This document shows positions 29,701-38,321 of a DNA stretch of 64,000 nucleotides, in pieces (within the stretch, counting starts at the first letter, position 1; every line of letters begins with the position of its first letter). The DNA is from Balneolaceae bacterium. GTDB taxonomy: Bacteria > Bacteroidota > Rhodothermia > Balneolales > Balneolaceae. Location: NCBI GenBank assembly GCA_017643365.1, contig JAEPNO010000002.1, positions 95,849 to 159,848 of the forward strand, written 5' to 3'. The notes beneath the pieces are model-generated. The model saw only the letters and a list, made by a program, of their open reading frames with translations, did not search any database and had not been told where the DNA came from. Both the position numbers and the translations under genes were made by a program.

Positions 29701-30322
29701 TCACCAAATCTATAGCACCATCGTTATTCACATCTTTTGCTTCTACTTGAAATGAATTCGCTGTGGTGTAATTTGTTGGGCCAGAAAAAGTACCATCTCC
29801 ATCATTTGTAAATACAGACAATTTATTTTGACTTGGAACAAGTGTAATGATATCTACATAGCCATCTTCATTGATATCTGCTGTGATAGTCCAGTCTGTA
29901 AAATTTGAGCCATCCGCAGTGTAGGATTCTCCTACTGAAAACTCACCATCACCCGATGCAGCAACTGTAAACGTTGTTCTGTAAGGTGCTGTTAGTGGAT
30001 CACCACCTGAATCCTGAACTCCGGTAGTAACTACAACATTAATAATTTCTCCAGCAAAAAAAGCTGAATCCGGATCGAAAGTAGCAGATGTAGCTCCAAA
30101 TGAAAAAGAACCACTATAAACTCCCCTTTGTGAGCCGCTCACTATTACATTCAATGATGTTATAGTGGCATTATCCATGGCCTCACTAAAATTAATAGTA
30201 ACATTTGAAGTATTGGACACATCGTCACTATTTAAAAAGGGCGAAATTGAGGTAACTGTTTGCGCAGTAGCCACCCCGCCTAATATTAATATGATTGAAA
30301 CGATTTGTAACAGCTGTTTCAT
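20777..30322 (-). CDS. giant T9SS-secreted FG-GAP/VCBS and LamG repeat protein
   Basis: 3181 residues. Signal peptide 1-20. Ig-like Big_5/SbsA-type domains at about 22-118, 476-575, 581-680 and 1022-1120, each with FNEAM- or FxDxM-like and AGEIITV-like motifs. Between and after them are three blocks of FG-GAP/VCBS repeats (about 125-470, 690-1015, 1125-1475) with dozens of DxDxDG-type calcium-binding loops such as DLDGDGHID. Two fibronectin-III-like domains (about 1480-1700) and two LamG/concanavalin-like domains (about 1715-1910 and 2222-2425) follow. A C-terminal module (about 2715-3095) precedes the T9SS type A sorting domain (about 3096-3181, YPNPFNPSSVIRFG...MMLIK). It is likely a cell-surface or secreted adhesin or matrix protein. 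It follows the regulator cluster by 19 bp. Confidence 0.85.
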   Translation of the reverse strand: MKQLLQIVSIILILGGVATAQTVTSISPFLNSDDVSNTSNVTINFSEAMDNATITSLNVIVSGSQRGVYSGSFSFGATSATFDPDSAFFAGEIINVVVTTGVQDSGGDPLTAPYRTTFTVAASGDGEFSVGESYTADGSNFTDWTITADINEDGYVDIITLVPSQNKLSVFTNDGDGTFSGPTNYTTANSFQVEAKDVNNDGAIDLVTSNNNANMMSVFINNGSGSGTFASKADYANGSSWNGKALTTGDINNDGYEDVLVDIIVGGTVDSVQVFLNDGDGTFTVNDGISTTDQFEQIKLWDIDGDEDLDLVGISSGLGQLVTYLNDGSGSFTLDGTHTATSSSYQFTLNNFVSSSSLIEALTVDQSDDQIRHLTDGFKAFVGSQSTIMVGDTPVAIASGDLDGDGHIDVVVSNALDTNLSILTNNGSASFTESNYSTGSTYANYISLADVDNDGDLDIVMGNQDGTVSISKNFSGPAVTSITPANGSTDIATNSNIVVAFNEAMKSSTLNSTNVTVVGSTAGTISGTYTYNSGDSTLTIDPTSDFILGDQITVTVSTNVTSDADVAITSSSVSIFDIEGVNVQSISPTANAYGVSANSDIDITFNDSMDNTTLTTSNILVFGSLSGKIAGSISISGNTATFNPTNDFLAGELITVIATTAIENSSNVAMDNPNVFQFTVDGASEFITQSDVELTAGTTPYDVDIADLNVDGNLDLITVNGNVDSVSIILSDGSGGFSTLSQLATGDLPTSVATGDFDNQNGVDFVVTNFTDGDIRVYLNNGSGTFTTTDYTAGSGAVDAVVADVNGDGYLDIIVHNRNAGNEQIFLNDGDGTFTSSGTVSTSTNMDRIFAADLDNDDDIDIISGGADMFLYIALNNGDGTFATATNTSINSRDAEFVDLNGDGYLDLVVSYDAGNEVSVHLNNGNGSFGAATDYTVSNAQDVAIFDYNNDGDMDILAVNFDGTGAQVLINGGSGTFSLGQTIDVGTWPENVMIADLNEDGQLDFVTANRGSNNLSVNYGVEFVEVTEVSPTVNSVGVAITDNITATFNDDINSSTLTSSTVLVHGSQRGKLTGTISYDSPSKTMTFDPDSSFRAGEIITVTITTGVENSTGSSLTYPKTYSFSAKAEGAGYFSYSGEFSVFPNYVSQLEGMDLDGDGDLDQVGTYNDKISIRFNDGSGTFGFGSTTEYNMPGGGASFQHADLDNDGDVDILVMRGNSKYLVFLENNGSGVFTRADSIVTNAVIPSGKWGIADYDNDGNVDVILVDANGANRAIYVYTNDGAMNFTQFYQSNDLTENANIDIADLNNDGYLDFVLSDRYESFDIMLNNGDGTLGSETSFSAPSGSTTRAIASDLDGDGYKDLIVSNPYATGGSSFTVYLNNGDGSFGSGTSTAIAFDGFWVETADMDGDSDLDVIVGRSNRVTIAYNDGSGGIGDPVVYTTNGSNIGAAIFDYDGDNDLDILNPNFPNVYYLTNETPATPSTAVTNLTLSNVFSSSLSASWTNGNGTGRLIVAKQGSAVDVTPTDDIFYTAGDFGSGSDLGSGNFVVYSGSSNTASISGLTPDSTYHFAVFEYNAGNSEIKYRTTSPATASTTTKLYPTTASTVSVDQDQGTILNLSWSGGDGANQLVAIREGAAITWTPEDSTTYTADSVFSSATDLGDGTKVVSNDNSGSVIVSGLSLSTTYYISVFEYNGNSGSERYLTSSIGTITETTQSFEGVEFDTTAGYAYRFDGGNSLDSFAELYTEGTVIIDDAFTTELWIKPDLQNQQQYILSWYEEQLVLGINSSNQLFGFHTQQGTGGSTVTVTGTTTVSTDEWYHVALTGESGGNLTLYVNGVAEATAAITDVSGDDDSDDYWYLGSEYAENNYFYGTVDELRIWSDVRSESEIRTFMHQPYRGLTTNLGGYWQFNEGTGDSNDELNDYSADFYDENGWVQSTAPLGNGTLNVATAVQTGTLSLGNVSLNMTNGFDNAVDVYAFEIESSSSIFENEEFYPSSYNSLFGDSRFIINVFGTPGTFSADMTLDFGSSTIPSGYDSTPDSLKLFTRNSGSESTWTSLGGADAVNSSAGTAIWNGITSFSQFAAVDTSNNAPASVTFTKANYADATQEANQDRIAYNIWLTRGDDQGIFNANRESSFNRGSNSPIGTLWSFGNTSDVESLTFEPWRDAVSSNPPGSVGKEMVLWLYEHDTYLDITFTSWTSNGNGGGFSYVRSEANISDPSPINFESTAGYALEFDGVDDYALFDNYFEPLDDRMEDMPDPVTFEMWVNPDTLTDGKMVLAASYGTQFQIGIDSTDNFYATFREGTVGAWRRATSTTSAVKDQWFHLAASLSSNDYVRLYINGVLEDSVAIAALTTGFDSYYLGKSRYLESGGYHFFDGMMDEFRIWQEVRSDSAIRAGMFTSNLDADRTEIYAYWQMNEGSGTTVDDLANFKDLTLEGPTWVTSGVPMGGGAPSSTTNFQSGSVTVGNASLSMADDFDNPVDIQVTEVTGSPNVYPAGFTSGLGGKYFVINLFGSPGTFNTSLTLTYGPGVLTSSNLSEYKLYKRGSNSTGAWTEVASAATSVNTSTGAVTWSGITAFSQFMGVLDEIEFDIQLSNGSDVVAYKDSTYIFGSSFFDLSGDFADSTLTISVSQNLSGNLFIDQNSNETYDSGTDLLVTASQSQTYIPSGSNKLGYEPAGYAWDTTTVKLELGEVADSVSLEFFTVEGNPTIAGNSGENGWYLLANPFTSTIGDLLDQVWTQGAVNSSAPSADVSIYTFVQDSAQYLAVTTDLDTTKLDAGEGLLVYLWEDDDLLDGQSDVDGGWPKTLQNYGNPFGVDISVPVKNVDYDGVSGTSGSEGFVLFGNPYGWPLAADSVIATLKRADELANSYVYRWNPTAKTYEIKSTGAIQPYESVFIRVIGSGTSSSLSFDFADADGSINIKKVAEEPFKLLLTQKEGDIESEMALRFDENGSTEIDPYDGYYLGSYASQFANLYTMVGDQGLSINNLPMNFAGEMEYPIYLHSTESGAFTLNWDREALPEQMNFTLVNQQTGEEIDLKKENSAAFTLGTKTKNSFKLPFNTVLAQSKAKQTIEPVFVLRVSGTAVSNEDDLGIPREVELYQNYPNPFNPSSVIRFGVPEQARVQLEVFDVLGRKVMTLVDGDMKQPGRYNISFNARDLASGMYVYRLVIGQKVLTKKMMLIK

Positions 30323-30341
30323 GATAATGATGGTTGGTTGA

Positions 30342-30692
30342 TTAAGTAATAATGTATTGGTGTACCTGGCTCAGATCGTCTTTCGAGATAAACCCTCTTA
30401 CCGGAAGTTCTGAGGCCTTTTTTCGAATGGAGGGAGAATCATGACTGGATACAAAAAGCACATTCGCTTCTTTATCTGTATTAAGAATAAATGTAGCAGC
30501 TTCGAACCCATTCATTTTCCCAAGTTCAATGTCCATGAGCACTAAATCTGGCCTTTGGGTGGCGTATTGCTCTATAGCCTCTTCACCACTTTCACAATCG
30601 ATAAATTCTAATGAGTTTTTATGACCAACGCTTAGAATGGTTTTTAAAAGCCTACGAATGTCGATATGATCTTCTACAATCATAATTTTCAT
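30342..30692 (-). CDS. receiver-only response regulator
   Basis: 116 residues forming one CheY-like receiver domain: acidic pocket Glu7-Asp8, phospho-acceptor Asp54 in LVLMDIELG, the Ser in FVSSHDSP, and Lys in FISKDD. There is no output domain. It starts after a 130-bp gap behind the NarL-type regulator and ends 19 bp before the giant surface-protein gene, so it probably shares that transcript. It could act as a phosphate sink or a partner for the upstream histidine kinase; the cognate kinase is inferred from position. Confidence 0.85.
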   Translation of the reverse strand: MKIMIVEDHIDIRRLLKTILSVGHKNSLEFIDCESGEEAIEQYATQRPDLVLMDIELGKMNGFEAATFILNTDKEANVLFVSSHDSPSIRKKASELPVRGFISKDDLSQVHQYIIT

Positions 30693-30708
30693 GTATTCTA
30701 TTTCCCGA

Positions 30709-30745
30709 TTGTAACCAGATTAATTGATACCTCAATTAGTTACAA
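30709..30745. promoter_or_regulatory. nested palindrome upstream of the receiver-only gene
   Basis: TTGTAAC (30709-30715) pairs with GTTACAA (30739-30745), and inside them AATTGA-tacc-TCAATT (30722-30737) is a second inverted repeat. It lies 17 bp upstream of the receiver-only start. The outer half-site contains the same TGTAAC hexamer repeated at 4491-4701. It may be an operator or promoter element; no U-tract, so not an ordinary terminator. Confidence 0.4.
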
Positions 30746-30822
30746 CATCATGAAATACATACCGGAGCTCAATAGGCAGTGCTCCTTAATCGTATAGGTA
30801 CTTCTACCTACAAAGGCACAGT

Positions 30823-31473
30823 TTAGATATAATTAGCGTGTTCAATAGCGAACTTAAGGAGGGCATGATGTCCGCTTATTCCAAGTTTAGAGCAAATATT
30901 TGAACGGTGATTTTGAACAGTTTTTATGCTTACTCCAAAATGATCGGCTATCTCTTGACTTGTTTTCATAGTTGCGAGTTCAATTAACACTTTTTTCTCT
31001 GTAGCTGTTAATTGGGAAATCCCTTTTTGGTCGCTGGCATTTGCCATCAACATAGAATTACGACGAATTAAAAACTCTGAAATTTCAGGACTTAAGTAGT
31101 GCTTACCGGCCAGTACCGTTTCTATACAACGCGTAATTTCTGTTACAGTATTTTCTTTAAGCACAAATCCCATTACTCCGATATTCATTGCTTTATTAAA
31201 CAACTGTTCATCGCGATGCATGGTTAAAAAAATAACCGACGTATTTATCCCTTCTCTATGAATTCTTTCTGCAACTTCAAAACCGGTATAATGTGGCATT
31301 TGAATATCAAGAATAGTGATTTCAGCAGGAGAATGCCGAACAGACTCTAGAGCTTCTTTCCCATCAACTGCTTCTTGCACATCAAATTGTTGCTCAATCT
31401 CTAAAACCTGGCGCAGTCCCTTTCTAATTAATGCATGATCATCTGCAATTAAAACACTTATACGGTCAACCAT
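30823..31473 (-). CDS. NarL/FixJ-family response regulator
   Basis: 216 residues. A receiver domain (1-120) has Asp11-Asp12, phospho-acceptor Asp56 (ITILDIQMP), Thr in FLTMH and Lys in VLKENT. A LuxR-type helix-turn-helix (about 150-212) has LTATEKKVLIELA and SQEIADHFGVSIKTVQNHR. It starts 2 bp after the stop of the Reg_prop histidine kinase and is surely its partner: HisKA_3 kinases typically pair with NarL-type regulators. Likely targets are the following giant surface-protein gene and its own cluster (inference). Confidence 0.92.
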   Translation of the reverse strand: MVDRISVLIADDHALIRKGLRQVLEIEQQFDVQEAVDGKEALESVRHSPAEITILDIQMPHYTGFEVAERIHREGINTSVIFLTMHRDEQLFNKAMNIGVMGFVLKENTVTEITRCIETVLAGKHYLSPEISEFLIRRNSMLMANASDQKGISQLTATEKKVLIELATMKTSQEIADHFGVSIKTVQNHRSNICSKLGISGHHALLKFAIEHANYI

Positions 31474-31475
31474 TA

Positions 31476-34472
31476 TTATGCTCTGCTAGCAATCCTTAAA
31501 GTTAAAATTGTGCCTTTTCCTGGATGGCTAATAACCGACAATGAACCACCTAAACTTTCAAGTCGTTCTTTCATTCCAAGAAAACCCAAATTACTAATTT
31601 CACCTATTTTATCGGCATTAAAACCTTTTCCATTATCGGCGATACTAACTATGGCTTTTTCTGGGAGTATGGAAATTTTTATAGATGCTTCAGTCGCTTC
31701 CGAGTGTTTCAGTATATTATTAAAAGCCTCTTGTATCACCCTGTAAAATGTAATTTCTTTGTCTTTTGGGATTATTGAATCAATATTTTCAAGCTGAAAT
31801 GCCCAATCAATATTCGTAGATCTTTGCATCTCCATACAAAGAGATTCAATAGCTTCAGTAAGCCCAAATTTTTCGAGATGCACAGGGCGTAAATTGTGCG
31901 AAATCGCACGTACACTATCAATCGATGACTTTGCAGACATTACAATTTCATCTAATTGATCAACCAGTCCTTCGGTATTTTTATAACTAATTTTTGCGAG
32001 TTCTGCTCTGTTTTTAATTACTAAAATCTGTTGACCTAAACTATCATGCAATTCAGAAGCAATACGTCTACGTTCGGCTTCTTGACTGTTTATTAATTCT
32101 TCTGAAAAACGTTTTTGGCGTTCATTTTCCTCCCTCAACTGTTTAGTACGTAAATAAAACGATACCGGTACAACCGCTATAAAAAGGATTACAAGAAATG
32201 AATAAAACCAAATCGTTTGCCAAAATGGGGGCGAAATTGAAATCGCAATAGAGTCTCCAATTTCATTCCATATTCCATTTCCTAAGCTTGCGCTTACTGT
32301 AAATGAATAGTTACCTGGTGTGATTTTACTAAAAATAGCTTGACGATTATTGCCAACTTCAATCCAATCGTTATGAAAACCATCAATTTTGTAACGAAAA
32401 ACAACTTTCTCCGGGTTGGTTAGATTAATTGCCGTGTAGTCGATTTGTAAAAATGATTCGTTATAAGGTAGTTCTATATTTTTAGCGTTTGTTAACACTT
32501 CACTACTTGTTTGAATCTGTTCAATGATTACTTTTGGGGCATCATTGCTTTTATTTACTTTATCTGTATCTAGTACAGCAACACCTTCTACTGTGGGAAA
32601 ATAGATTTTCCCCTCCTCATCGTAAATCACATTGGGCTGAAAGCCTCCATTTGTTTCGGCAGAGTTCATTCCATCAGCTATTCCAAATGAGTATGTTGGT
32701 ACCGTTTCAATTTCATTTCTAGCAAGCGCATTTAAATCATGTTTTTGAACACTAAAAACACCTCTATTCGATCCTATCCAAAAATTACCTTTTTCATCCT
32801 CTATGATATGTGACACGATATTATCGAACAATCCATCTTCTTCGGTAATATTTAAAATTGAATTATTCTCAATTCGATAAATTCCATTACCATAAGTTCC
32901 TATCCACATAATGCCATCAGCATCTTTGTGAATCGCTCTCACATAGGGTTCAACTTTGTCTGAGTTTGAATCAGCTTTATTTGATATTAGATTGAACTGC
33001 CTAACTGTTCCGGATTTGTCAATCGTGCTTAACCCAGAAGATGATCCAAGCCACATTGTTTGATTTTCATCTTCATAAAAATACCTTGTATCGTTATAGG
33101 CAAGTCCGTTATCGGTGTTATATCTAGTAAAAGTGCCGTTTTCATACACATGAACACCATTAAAACTACCAATCCAAATTCTACCAAACGAATCTTCTGT
33201 GATGGCATACACATCGAATCCATAAAAACCGTCACCTTCCCCAATTATACGGCCAGGTTCATCCAACGAGTTAGTTTTATATAGTTCAAATGACCCAAAC
33301 CAATAGTTGCCTTTTGAATCCTTAAAAACCGACCATATACAATTGTTCTCTAGATATTTATTGATGTTAGATGGAGAGGCTTTGTTGTTTTCCCATTCAT
33401 AGACGCCATCGCAATTGGTGCCAAAAAGAAATTGATCGTCTTGTGTTTTATGCAGCGATAGCATTTTGGTAAAGTTAAGGCCATTATCAGCGTCTATATT
33501 TTGAAATAACGATCGGCGTGCTCTAATTAGCCCATTACCAACGGTACCGAACCAAAAATTTCCATTATTGTCTTCCTTAATAATTTTGGGTTCATACTTA
33601 TCATGGATTCCATCGATGTTAGCAATCTCAAAATGGTCACCGACCCAAATACTTTGCCCGTTACTAGCCGTAACCCAAAGCATATTATTCGAATCAACAT
33701 ATAGTTGCCAAATAAACCCGGATGGTAAACCGTGATTTTCGTTATAGAACTGAAAGTCATCTCCTTTCAAACGAACAATTCCATCATTCCAGGTTGCCAT
33801 AAAAAGCACTCCTGAACCTTTTGGGTATTCAACTACATCATATAGTTTCGAGCCAATCTGCTGCTGAAAATCCTTAATCAAATATACTTCGCCCTCAAAG
33901 GTTTTTGCCACTTTTTTGCCCAGTACCATCCAAATACCACGATCATCGGCTATAATAGTTTCCAAGTTCTCACTCGAGGTGATGGGTTGCATCTTTACAA
34001 ATTCATCTTCTACCAATCGATAAGGATCAGAATCAACCATTACCCACAGGTCGTTAAATTCATCGTTTTTTATAAATAAGGGGGGATATACTTGGCCATT
34101 TCGAATGATGCTGAAATCCAACACTTTATCGCCTTCGAATCTATAAAAACCATCTTCTGTACTTACCCAAAGTTTAGCATTTTTATCTTCGTACAGGCTT
34201 ATGATGCGATCAGATCGTAACCCCGGCGTATTTGATCGATCAAAGGTTTTAAAAGTATGTCCATCAAATCGAACTAATCCCCCAAACGTAGCCAGCCAAA
34301 GGTATCCATCTTCTGTTTGCTGGATGTTATTCACAGAACTTTGGGGCAAACCCTCTTCCATTCCCCAACGTTTAATTACAAAATTATCAGGGTTAAAGGT
34401 TTGTGCATTGGCTTGATCAGTTCCCAGAATTATGCAACCAAGTAAGAGAAGTATTATGTGTCCTTTTAACAT
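31476..34472 (-). CDS. Reg_prop/Y_Y_Y sensor histidine kinase (HisKA_3)
   Basis: 998 residues. Signal peptide 1-23 (ending QANA). A periplasmic two-component-regulator propeller (about 30-640) is built of Reg_prop repeats of the form GYLWLATFGGLVRFDG and NFWIGSNRGV. A Y_Y_Y domain (about 665-740) with YKIDGFHNDWIEVG follows, then one membrane helix (about 748-770), a HisKA_3 domain with phospho-accepting His809 in SELHDSLGQQ, and an HATPase with DNGKGF and GFLGMKERLESLGG. The stimulus is unknown. It lacks the receiver and AraC domains of HTCS proteins, so phosphate should go to the NarL regulator 2 bp downstream. Confidence 0.9.
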   Translation of the reverse strand: MLKGHIILLLLGCIILGTDQANAQTFNPDNFVIKRWGMEEGLPQSSVNNIQQTEDGYLWLATFGGLVRFDGHTFKTFDRSNTPGLRSDRIISLYEDKNAKLWVSTEDGFYRFEGDKVLDFSIIRNGQVYPPLFIKNDEFNDLWVMVDSDPYRLVEDEFVKMQPITSSENLETIIADDRGIWMVLGKKVAKTFEGEVYLIKDFQQQIGSKLYDVVEYPKGSGVLFMATWNDGIVRLKGDDFQFYNENHGLPSGFIWQLYVDSNNMLWVTASNGQSIWVGDHFEIANIDGIHDKYEPKIIKEDNNGNFWFGTVGNGLIRARRSLFQNIDADNGLNFTKMLSLHKTQDDQFLFGTNCDGVYEWENNKASPSNINKYLENNCIWSVFKDSKGNYWFGSFELYKTNSLDEPGRIIGEGDGFYGFDVYAITEDSFGRIWIGSFNGVHVYENGTFTRYNTDNGLAYNDTRYFYEDENQTMWLGSSSGLSTIDKSGTVRQFNLISNKADSNSDKVEPYVRAIHKDADGIMWIGTYGNGIYRIENNSILNITEEDGLFDNIVSHIIEDEKGNFWIGSNRGVFSVQKHDLNALARNEIETVPTYSFGIADGMNSAETNGGFQPNVIYDEEGKIYFPTVEGVAVLDTDKVNKSNDAPKVIIEQIQTSSEVLTNAKNIELPYNESFLQIDYTAINLTNPEKVVFRYKIDGFHNDWIEVGNNRQAIFSKITPGNYSFTVSASLGNGIWNEIGDSIAISISPPFWQTIWFYSFLVILFIAVVPVSFYLRTKQLREENERQKRFSEELINSQEAERRRIASELHDSLGQQILVIKNRAELAKISYKNTEGLVDQLDEIVMSAKSSIDSVRAISHNLRPVHLEKFGLTEAIESLCMEMQRSTNIDWAFQLENIDSIIPKDKEITFYRVIQEAFNNILKHSEATEASIKISILPEKAIVSIADNGKGFNADKIGEISNLGFLGMKERLESLGGSLSVISHPGKGTILTLRIASRA

Positions 34473-34707
34473 TCAATAAGAAATAACAGCGAACCTAAAA
34501 ATAGTAGAGTATTTCCCTTTTTCAAATATCTACGCATTCACAATAACAAATATTTTTTTAAGACATTTATTTAGACTTTTCGTTATACATCGCTTCTTTT
34601 AGTTATTGATTTATTTGACCTTAACTAATACAAAATCAACTATTCATTAATTATTCACATTTCGATGTTACACTGACTAGGTAATACTCACTAACTTGGG
34701 GAATATC

Positions 34708-37700
34708 ATGTGTGCAAAAGTGTATAAAACCATGGATGGCAACGAGGCTGCTGCTCATATTGCCTTTAAAACCAACGAAGTAATCGCCATCTATCCTATC
34801 ACGCCGGCCTCCCCAATGGGCGAATGGGCTGATGCCTGGAGCGTTCAAAAACAAAAAAATATCTGGGGTGATATTCCGAAAATAATTGAAATGCAGAGTG
34901 AAGGTGGTGCTGCCGGTGCCGTACATGGTTCGTTGCAGGCCGGAGCCTTAACTACCACCTTTACAGCCAGCCAAGGTTTACTTTTGATGCTCCCCAACAT
35001 GTACAAAATAGCCGGTGAGCTTACACCTGCTGTTTTTCATATTGCAGCCCGTTCGGTTGCTACTCAGGCACTTTCCATTTTTGGTGATCACTCGGATGTG
35101 ATGAGCGCACGCCAAACCGGCTGGGGATTTCTATTCTCGAATAATGTGCAGGAAGCCATGGATATGGCACTTATTTCGCAGGCAGTTACTCTCGATTCAC
35201 GAATCCCATTTCTGCATATTTTTGACGGATTTAGAACTTCGCATGAGATTTCAAAAATTGAAGTCATACCCGATACTGTAATTAGTGAGTTGATTGATGA
35301 TAAGCTTGTTAAAGCTCACCGCGATCGAGGCATGGATCCAAACAATCCATTTATTCGGGGAACGGCTCAAAATCCGGATGTCTTTTTTCAAGGACGAGAA
35401 TCTTCGAATCCCTTTTACTTAGCCACTCCGGAAATTGTGGATTCGGTGATGCGCAAATTTGAAAGCTTAACCGGTCGCTCTTACCATTTGTTCGAATATG
35501 TCGGACATCCTGAGGCAGAAAAAGTAATCATTGTAATGGGCTCGGGCGCCGATACAGCTGAACAAACCGCTCAATTTTTGAATAATAAAGGTGAGAAAAC
35601 CGGTGTACTTAAAGTGCGACTATTCCGACCATTTTCACTTCAACATTTTATCGATGCATTGCCCGAAACTGTTAAATCGGTTGCAATTCTTGATCGTACT
35701 AAAGAACCCGGAAGCTTAGGCGAGCCACTTTATCAGGATGTGATTACTGCCGTTAACGAAGATCGATTTAGTGATAATCCAAAGTTCTCGCCATTGTTGA
35801 ATCTGATCGGTGGTCGGTATGGCTTGTCATCCAAAGAATTTACGCCGGCAATGGTTAAAGCCATTTACGATGAGCTAAGTAAAACTCATCCAAAAAATCA
35901 CTTTACCATCGGAATAAACGACGATGTTACCCACACTTCGCTCGGCTACGATTCTACATTCGATATCGAAGAGAAAAGCACTACTCGTGCCGTTTTCTGG
36001 GGTTTAGGATCAGATGGAACGGTTGGTGCGAATAAGAACTCCATCAAAATAATTGGTGAAGAAACGGAGCTTAATGCACAAGGGTATTTTGTGTACGATT
36101 CAAAGAAATCGGGTGCCCGAACGATCTCGCATTTGCGGTTTGGACCTGATGATCTCAAGCGACCCTATCTTATTTCAAAAGCCAATTTCGTTGGAGTTCA
36201 TCAATTTGGATTCCTTGAACGATTCGACACACTCGCCTTAGCCGATAAAAACGCCACAGTGCTTATAAACAGTCCGTTTGGAGCAGATACAGTTTGGGAA
36301 AATATTCCAACTCAGGTACGCAAACAGATACAGGAAAAGAAACTCAAACTATTTGTAGTTGATGCCTACAAAGTGGCCAAAGAAGCCCATTTGGGGATTC
36401 GCATCAACACCGTTATGCAAACCTGTTTCTTTGCCCTTTCGGGGGTATTGCCTAAAGATCAGGCGATTCTTAAGATCAAAGAATACATCGAAAAAACGTA
36501 CGGAAAACGCGGTAAAGCCGTGGTTCAGATGAACTACAATGCCGTAGATATCTCACTAGATCACCTCGAAGAGGTAGCTATCCCTTCAACTAAATCGGCT
36601 GTAATCCCCAAAGATAGAACTAGACTAAGCGAGGCTCCGGAGTTCGTCCAAAATGTGATTAACGAAATCATAAATGGAAATGGCGATGAACTGCCTGTGA
36701 GTGCCCTCCCTTGTGATGGCACTTATCCAAGTGGTACTACTAAATGGGAAAAACGCGACATCGCCATGGAAATCCCTGTTTGGGATCCGGATATCTGCAT
36801 ACAGTGTGGTAAATGTGTGATGGTTTGTCCGCATTCTGTGATTCGTGCGAAAGTAGCCGAACCCGAGGCATTCGACAACGCTCCGGAGGGATTTCAACAT
36901 ACCAAAGCAAAATTCAGAGAATTAAAAGGCTACGATTATACCCTTCAGGTTTCTGCTGATGACTGTACCGGATGCACCTTGTGTGTGGAAGTTTGCCCTG
37001 TGAAGAACAAAAGCAATGTGAGCCTCAAGGCCATTAATATGACCCCAAAAGAAGAGGTTAAAGAAAAAGCGAATCGCGATTGGAATTTCTTCCTCGACTT
37101 GCCAACTACCTCGGTTTCCAATCAACCGGAAATAGCCTTTAATAAAGCCAAGGAAACTCAGTTGCTCGATCCATATTTCGAGTTTTCGGGAGCATGTGCT
37201 GGCTGTGGCGAAACTCCATATCTGAGTTTACTTACCCGTTTATTTGGGGATCGAATGGTTGTTGCAAATGCAACCGGTTGTTCATCCATTTATGGGGGCA
37301 ACTTACCAACTACCCCATGGACAACTGACGCCAATGGGTGCGGGCCGGCCTGGAATAACTCACTATTCGAAGACAATGCCGAGTTTGGACTTGGTATGCG
37401 ATTAGCAATGGATAAACGCGTAGAAATTGCTCAGGATTTACTCTGGCAATGCCGTGGAAAATCTCTCCCTGAATTATTGGTTGATGACTTGAAAAACGCT
37501 GATCAAAGCACTCCTGATGGTATTGAAAAACAGCGCCATCGCGTAGAAGAGCTGGAAAAACGATTAGCAACTAAAGCAGACAAAGCATCGAGAAGATTGC
37601 AACAGTATACACAGGATCTGATTCGAAAATCACTTTGGATAATTGGCGGTGATGGCTGGGCTTACGACATCGGTTTCGGCGGGCTTGATCACGTAATTGC

Positions 37701-38307
37701 CACCGGAAAAAATGTAAATATTTTGGTGATGGACACCGAAGTTTATTCTAATACCGGTGGACAAGCATCGAAAGCTACCAGTTTGGGTGCTATTGCTAAG
37801 TTCGCCTCAGGTGGAAAGGCAACACCTAAAAAAGATCTGGGCAAAATCGCCATGGATTATGGCTACGTGTACGTTGCCCAGGTTGCTATGGGTGCTAACG
37901 AGAATCAGTTGATCAAAGCATTTCAGGAAGCTGAGGCCTACGATGGTCCATCTCTAATAATAGCTTACAGCCATTGTATTGCACACGGCATCGATATGTC
38001 GAAAGGGATGCATCAACAAAAACTTGCAACCGAAACCGGGCATTGGCCGGTATATCGCTTTGATCCACGTAGAAAAGAGCAAGGGTTAACTCCATTGCAA
38101 CTGGATTCAAAAGCTCCCAAAAAGCCACTTCGCGATTACATTTACAATGAGCAACGTTATCGCTTACTCACGCAATTGAATCCACGCAAAGCTCGAGATT
38201 ACGAGCAAGCTGCTCAGGATTGGGTAAACAATCGCTGGCAAAATCTGGAAATACAGGCCAGAGAACCTGAGAAGGAAACTGCCACGGATTCGCCCGAAAC
38301 TAATTAA
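34708..38307 (+). CDS. nifJ: pyruvate:ferredoxin (flavodoxin) oxidoreductase
   Basis: 1199 residues, the usual length for a single-chain enzyme. Start ATG 34708 is preceded by GGGG; a TTG at 34696 is less likely. Domains in order: pyrimidine-binding domain I ([25 protein letters not shown]), domain II (about 260-420), gamma-type domain III (about 430-640), ferredoxin domain with two [4Fe-4S] motifs (C697[11 protein letters not shown] and C753[11 protein letters not shown]), and the thiamine-diphosphate domain with CAGCGETPY and [12 protein letters not shown]. It converts pyruvate and CoA to acetyl-CoA, CO2 and reduced ferredoxin or flavodoxin. The DHOD-like gene follows 14 bp later. Confidence 0.95.
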   Translation: MCAKVYKTMDGNEAAAHIAFKTNEVIAIYPITPASPMGEWADAWSVQKQKNIWGDIPKIIEMQSEGGAAGAVHGSLQAGALTTTFTASQGLLLMLPNMYKIAGELTPAVFHIAARSVATQALSIFGDHSDVMSARQTGWGFLFSNNVQEAMDMALISQAVTLDSRIPFLHIFDGFRTSHEISKIEVIPDTVISELIDDKLVKAHRDRGMDPNNPFIRGTAQNPDVFFQGRESSNPFYLATPEIVDSVMRKFESLTGRSYHLFEYVGHPEAEKVIIVMGSGADTAEQTAQFLNNKGEKTGVLKVRLFRPFSLQHFIDALPETVKSVAILDRTKEPGSLGEPLYQDVITAVNEDRFSDNPKFSPLLNLIGGRYGLSSKEFTPAMVKAIYDELSKTHPKNHFTIGINDDVTHTSLGYDSTFDIEEKSTTRAVFWGLGSDGTVGANKNSIKIIGEETELNAQGYFVYDSKKSGARTISHLRFGPDDLKRPYLISKANFVGVHQFGFLERFDTLALADKNATVLINSPFGADTVWENIPTQVRKQIQEKKLKLFVVDAYKVAKEAHLGIRINTVMQTCFFALSGVLPKDQAILKIKEYIEKTYGKRGKAVVQMNYNAVDISLDHLEEVAIPSTKSAVIPKDRTRLSEAPEFVQNVINEIINGNGDELPVSALPCDGTYPSGTTKWEKRDIAMEIPVWDPDICIQCGKCVMVCPHSVIRAKVAEPEAFDNAPEGFQHTKAKFRELKGYDYTLQVSADDCTGCTLCVEVCPVKNKSNVSLKAINMTPKEEVKEKANRDWNFFLDLPTTSVSNQPEIAFNKAKETQLLDPYFEFSGACAGCGETPYLSLLTRLFGDRMVVANATGCSSIYGGNLPTTPWTTDANGCGPAWNNSLFEDNAEFGLGMRLAMDKRVEIAQDLLWQCRGKSLPELLVDDLKNADQSTPDGIEKQRHRVEELEKRLATKADKASRRLQQYTQDLIRKSLWIIGGDGWAYDIGFGGLDHVIATGKNVNILVMDTEVYSNTGGQASKATSLGAIAKFASGGKATPKKDLGKIAMDYGYVYVAQVAMGANENQLIKAFQEAEAYDGPSLIIAYSHCIAHGIDMSKGMHQQKLATETGHWPVYRFDPRRKEQGLTPLQLDSKAPKKPLRDYIYNEQRYRLLTQLNPRKARDYEQAAQDWVNNRWQNLEIQAREPEKETATDSPETN

Positions 38308-38321
38308 GTACAGGAGCCATC

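Noticed and set aside
34696-34707. TTG at 34696 as the nifJ start
   Set aside because: ATG 34708 has GGGG in Shine-Dalgarno position and fits the family N terminus.
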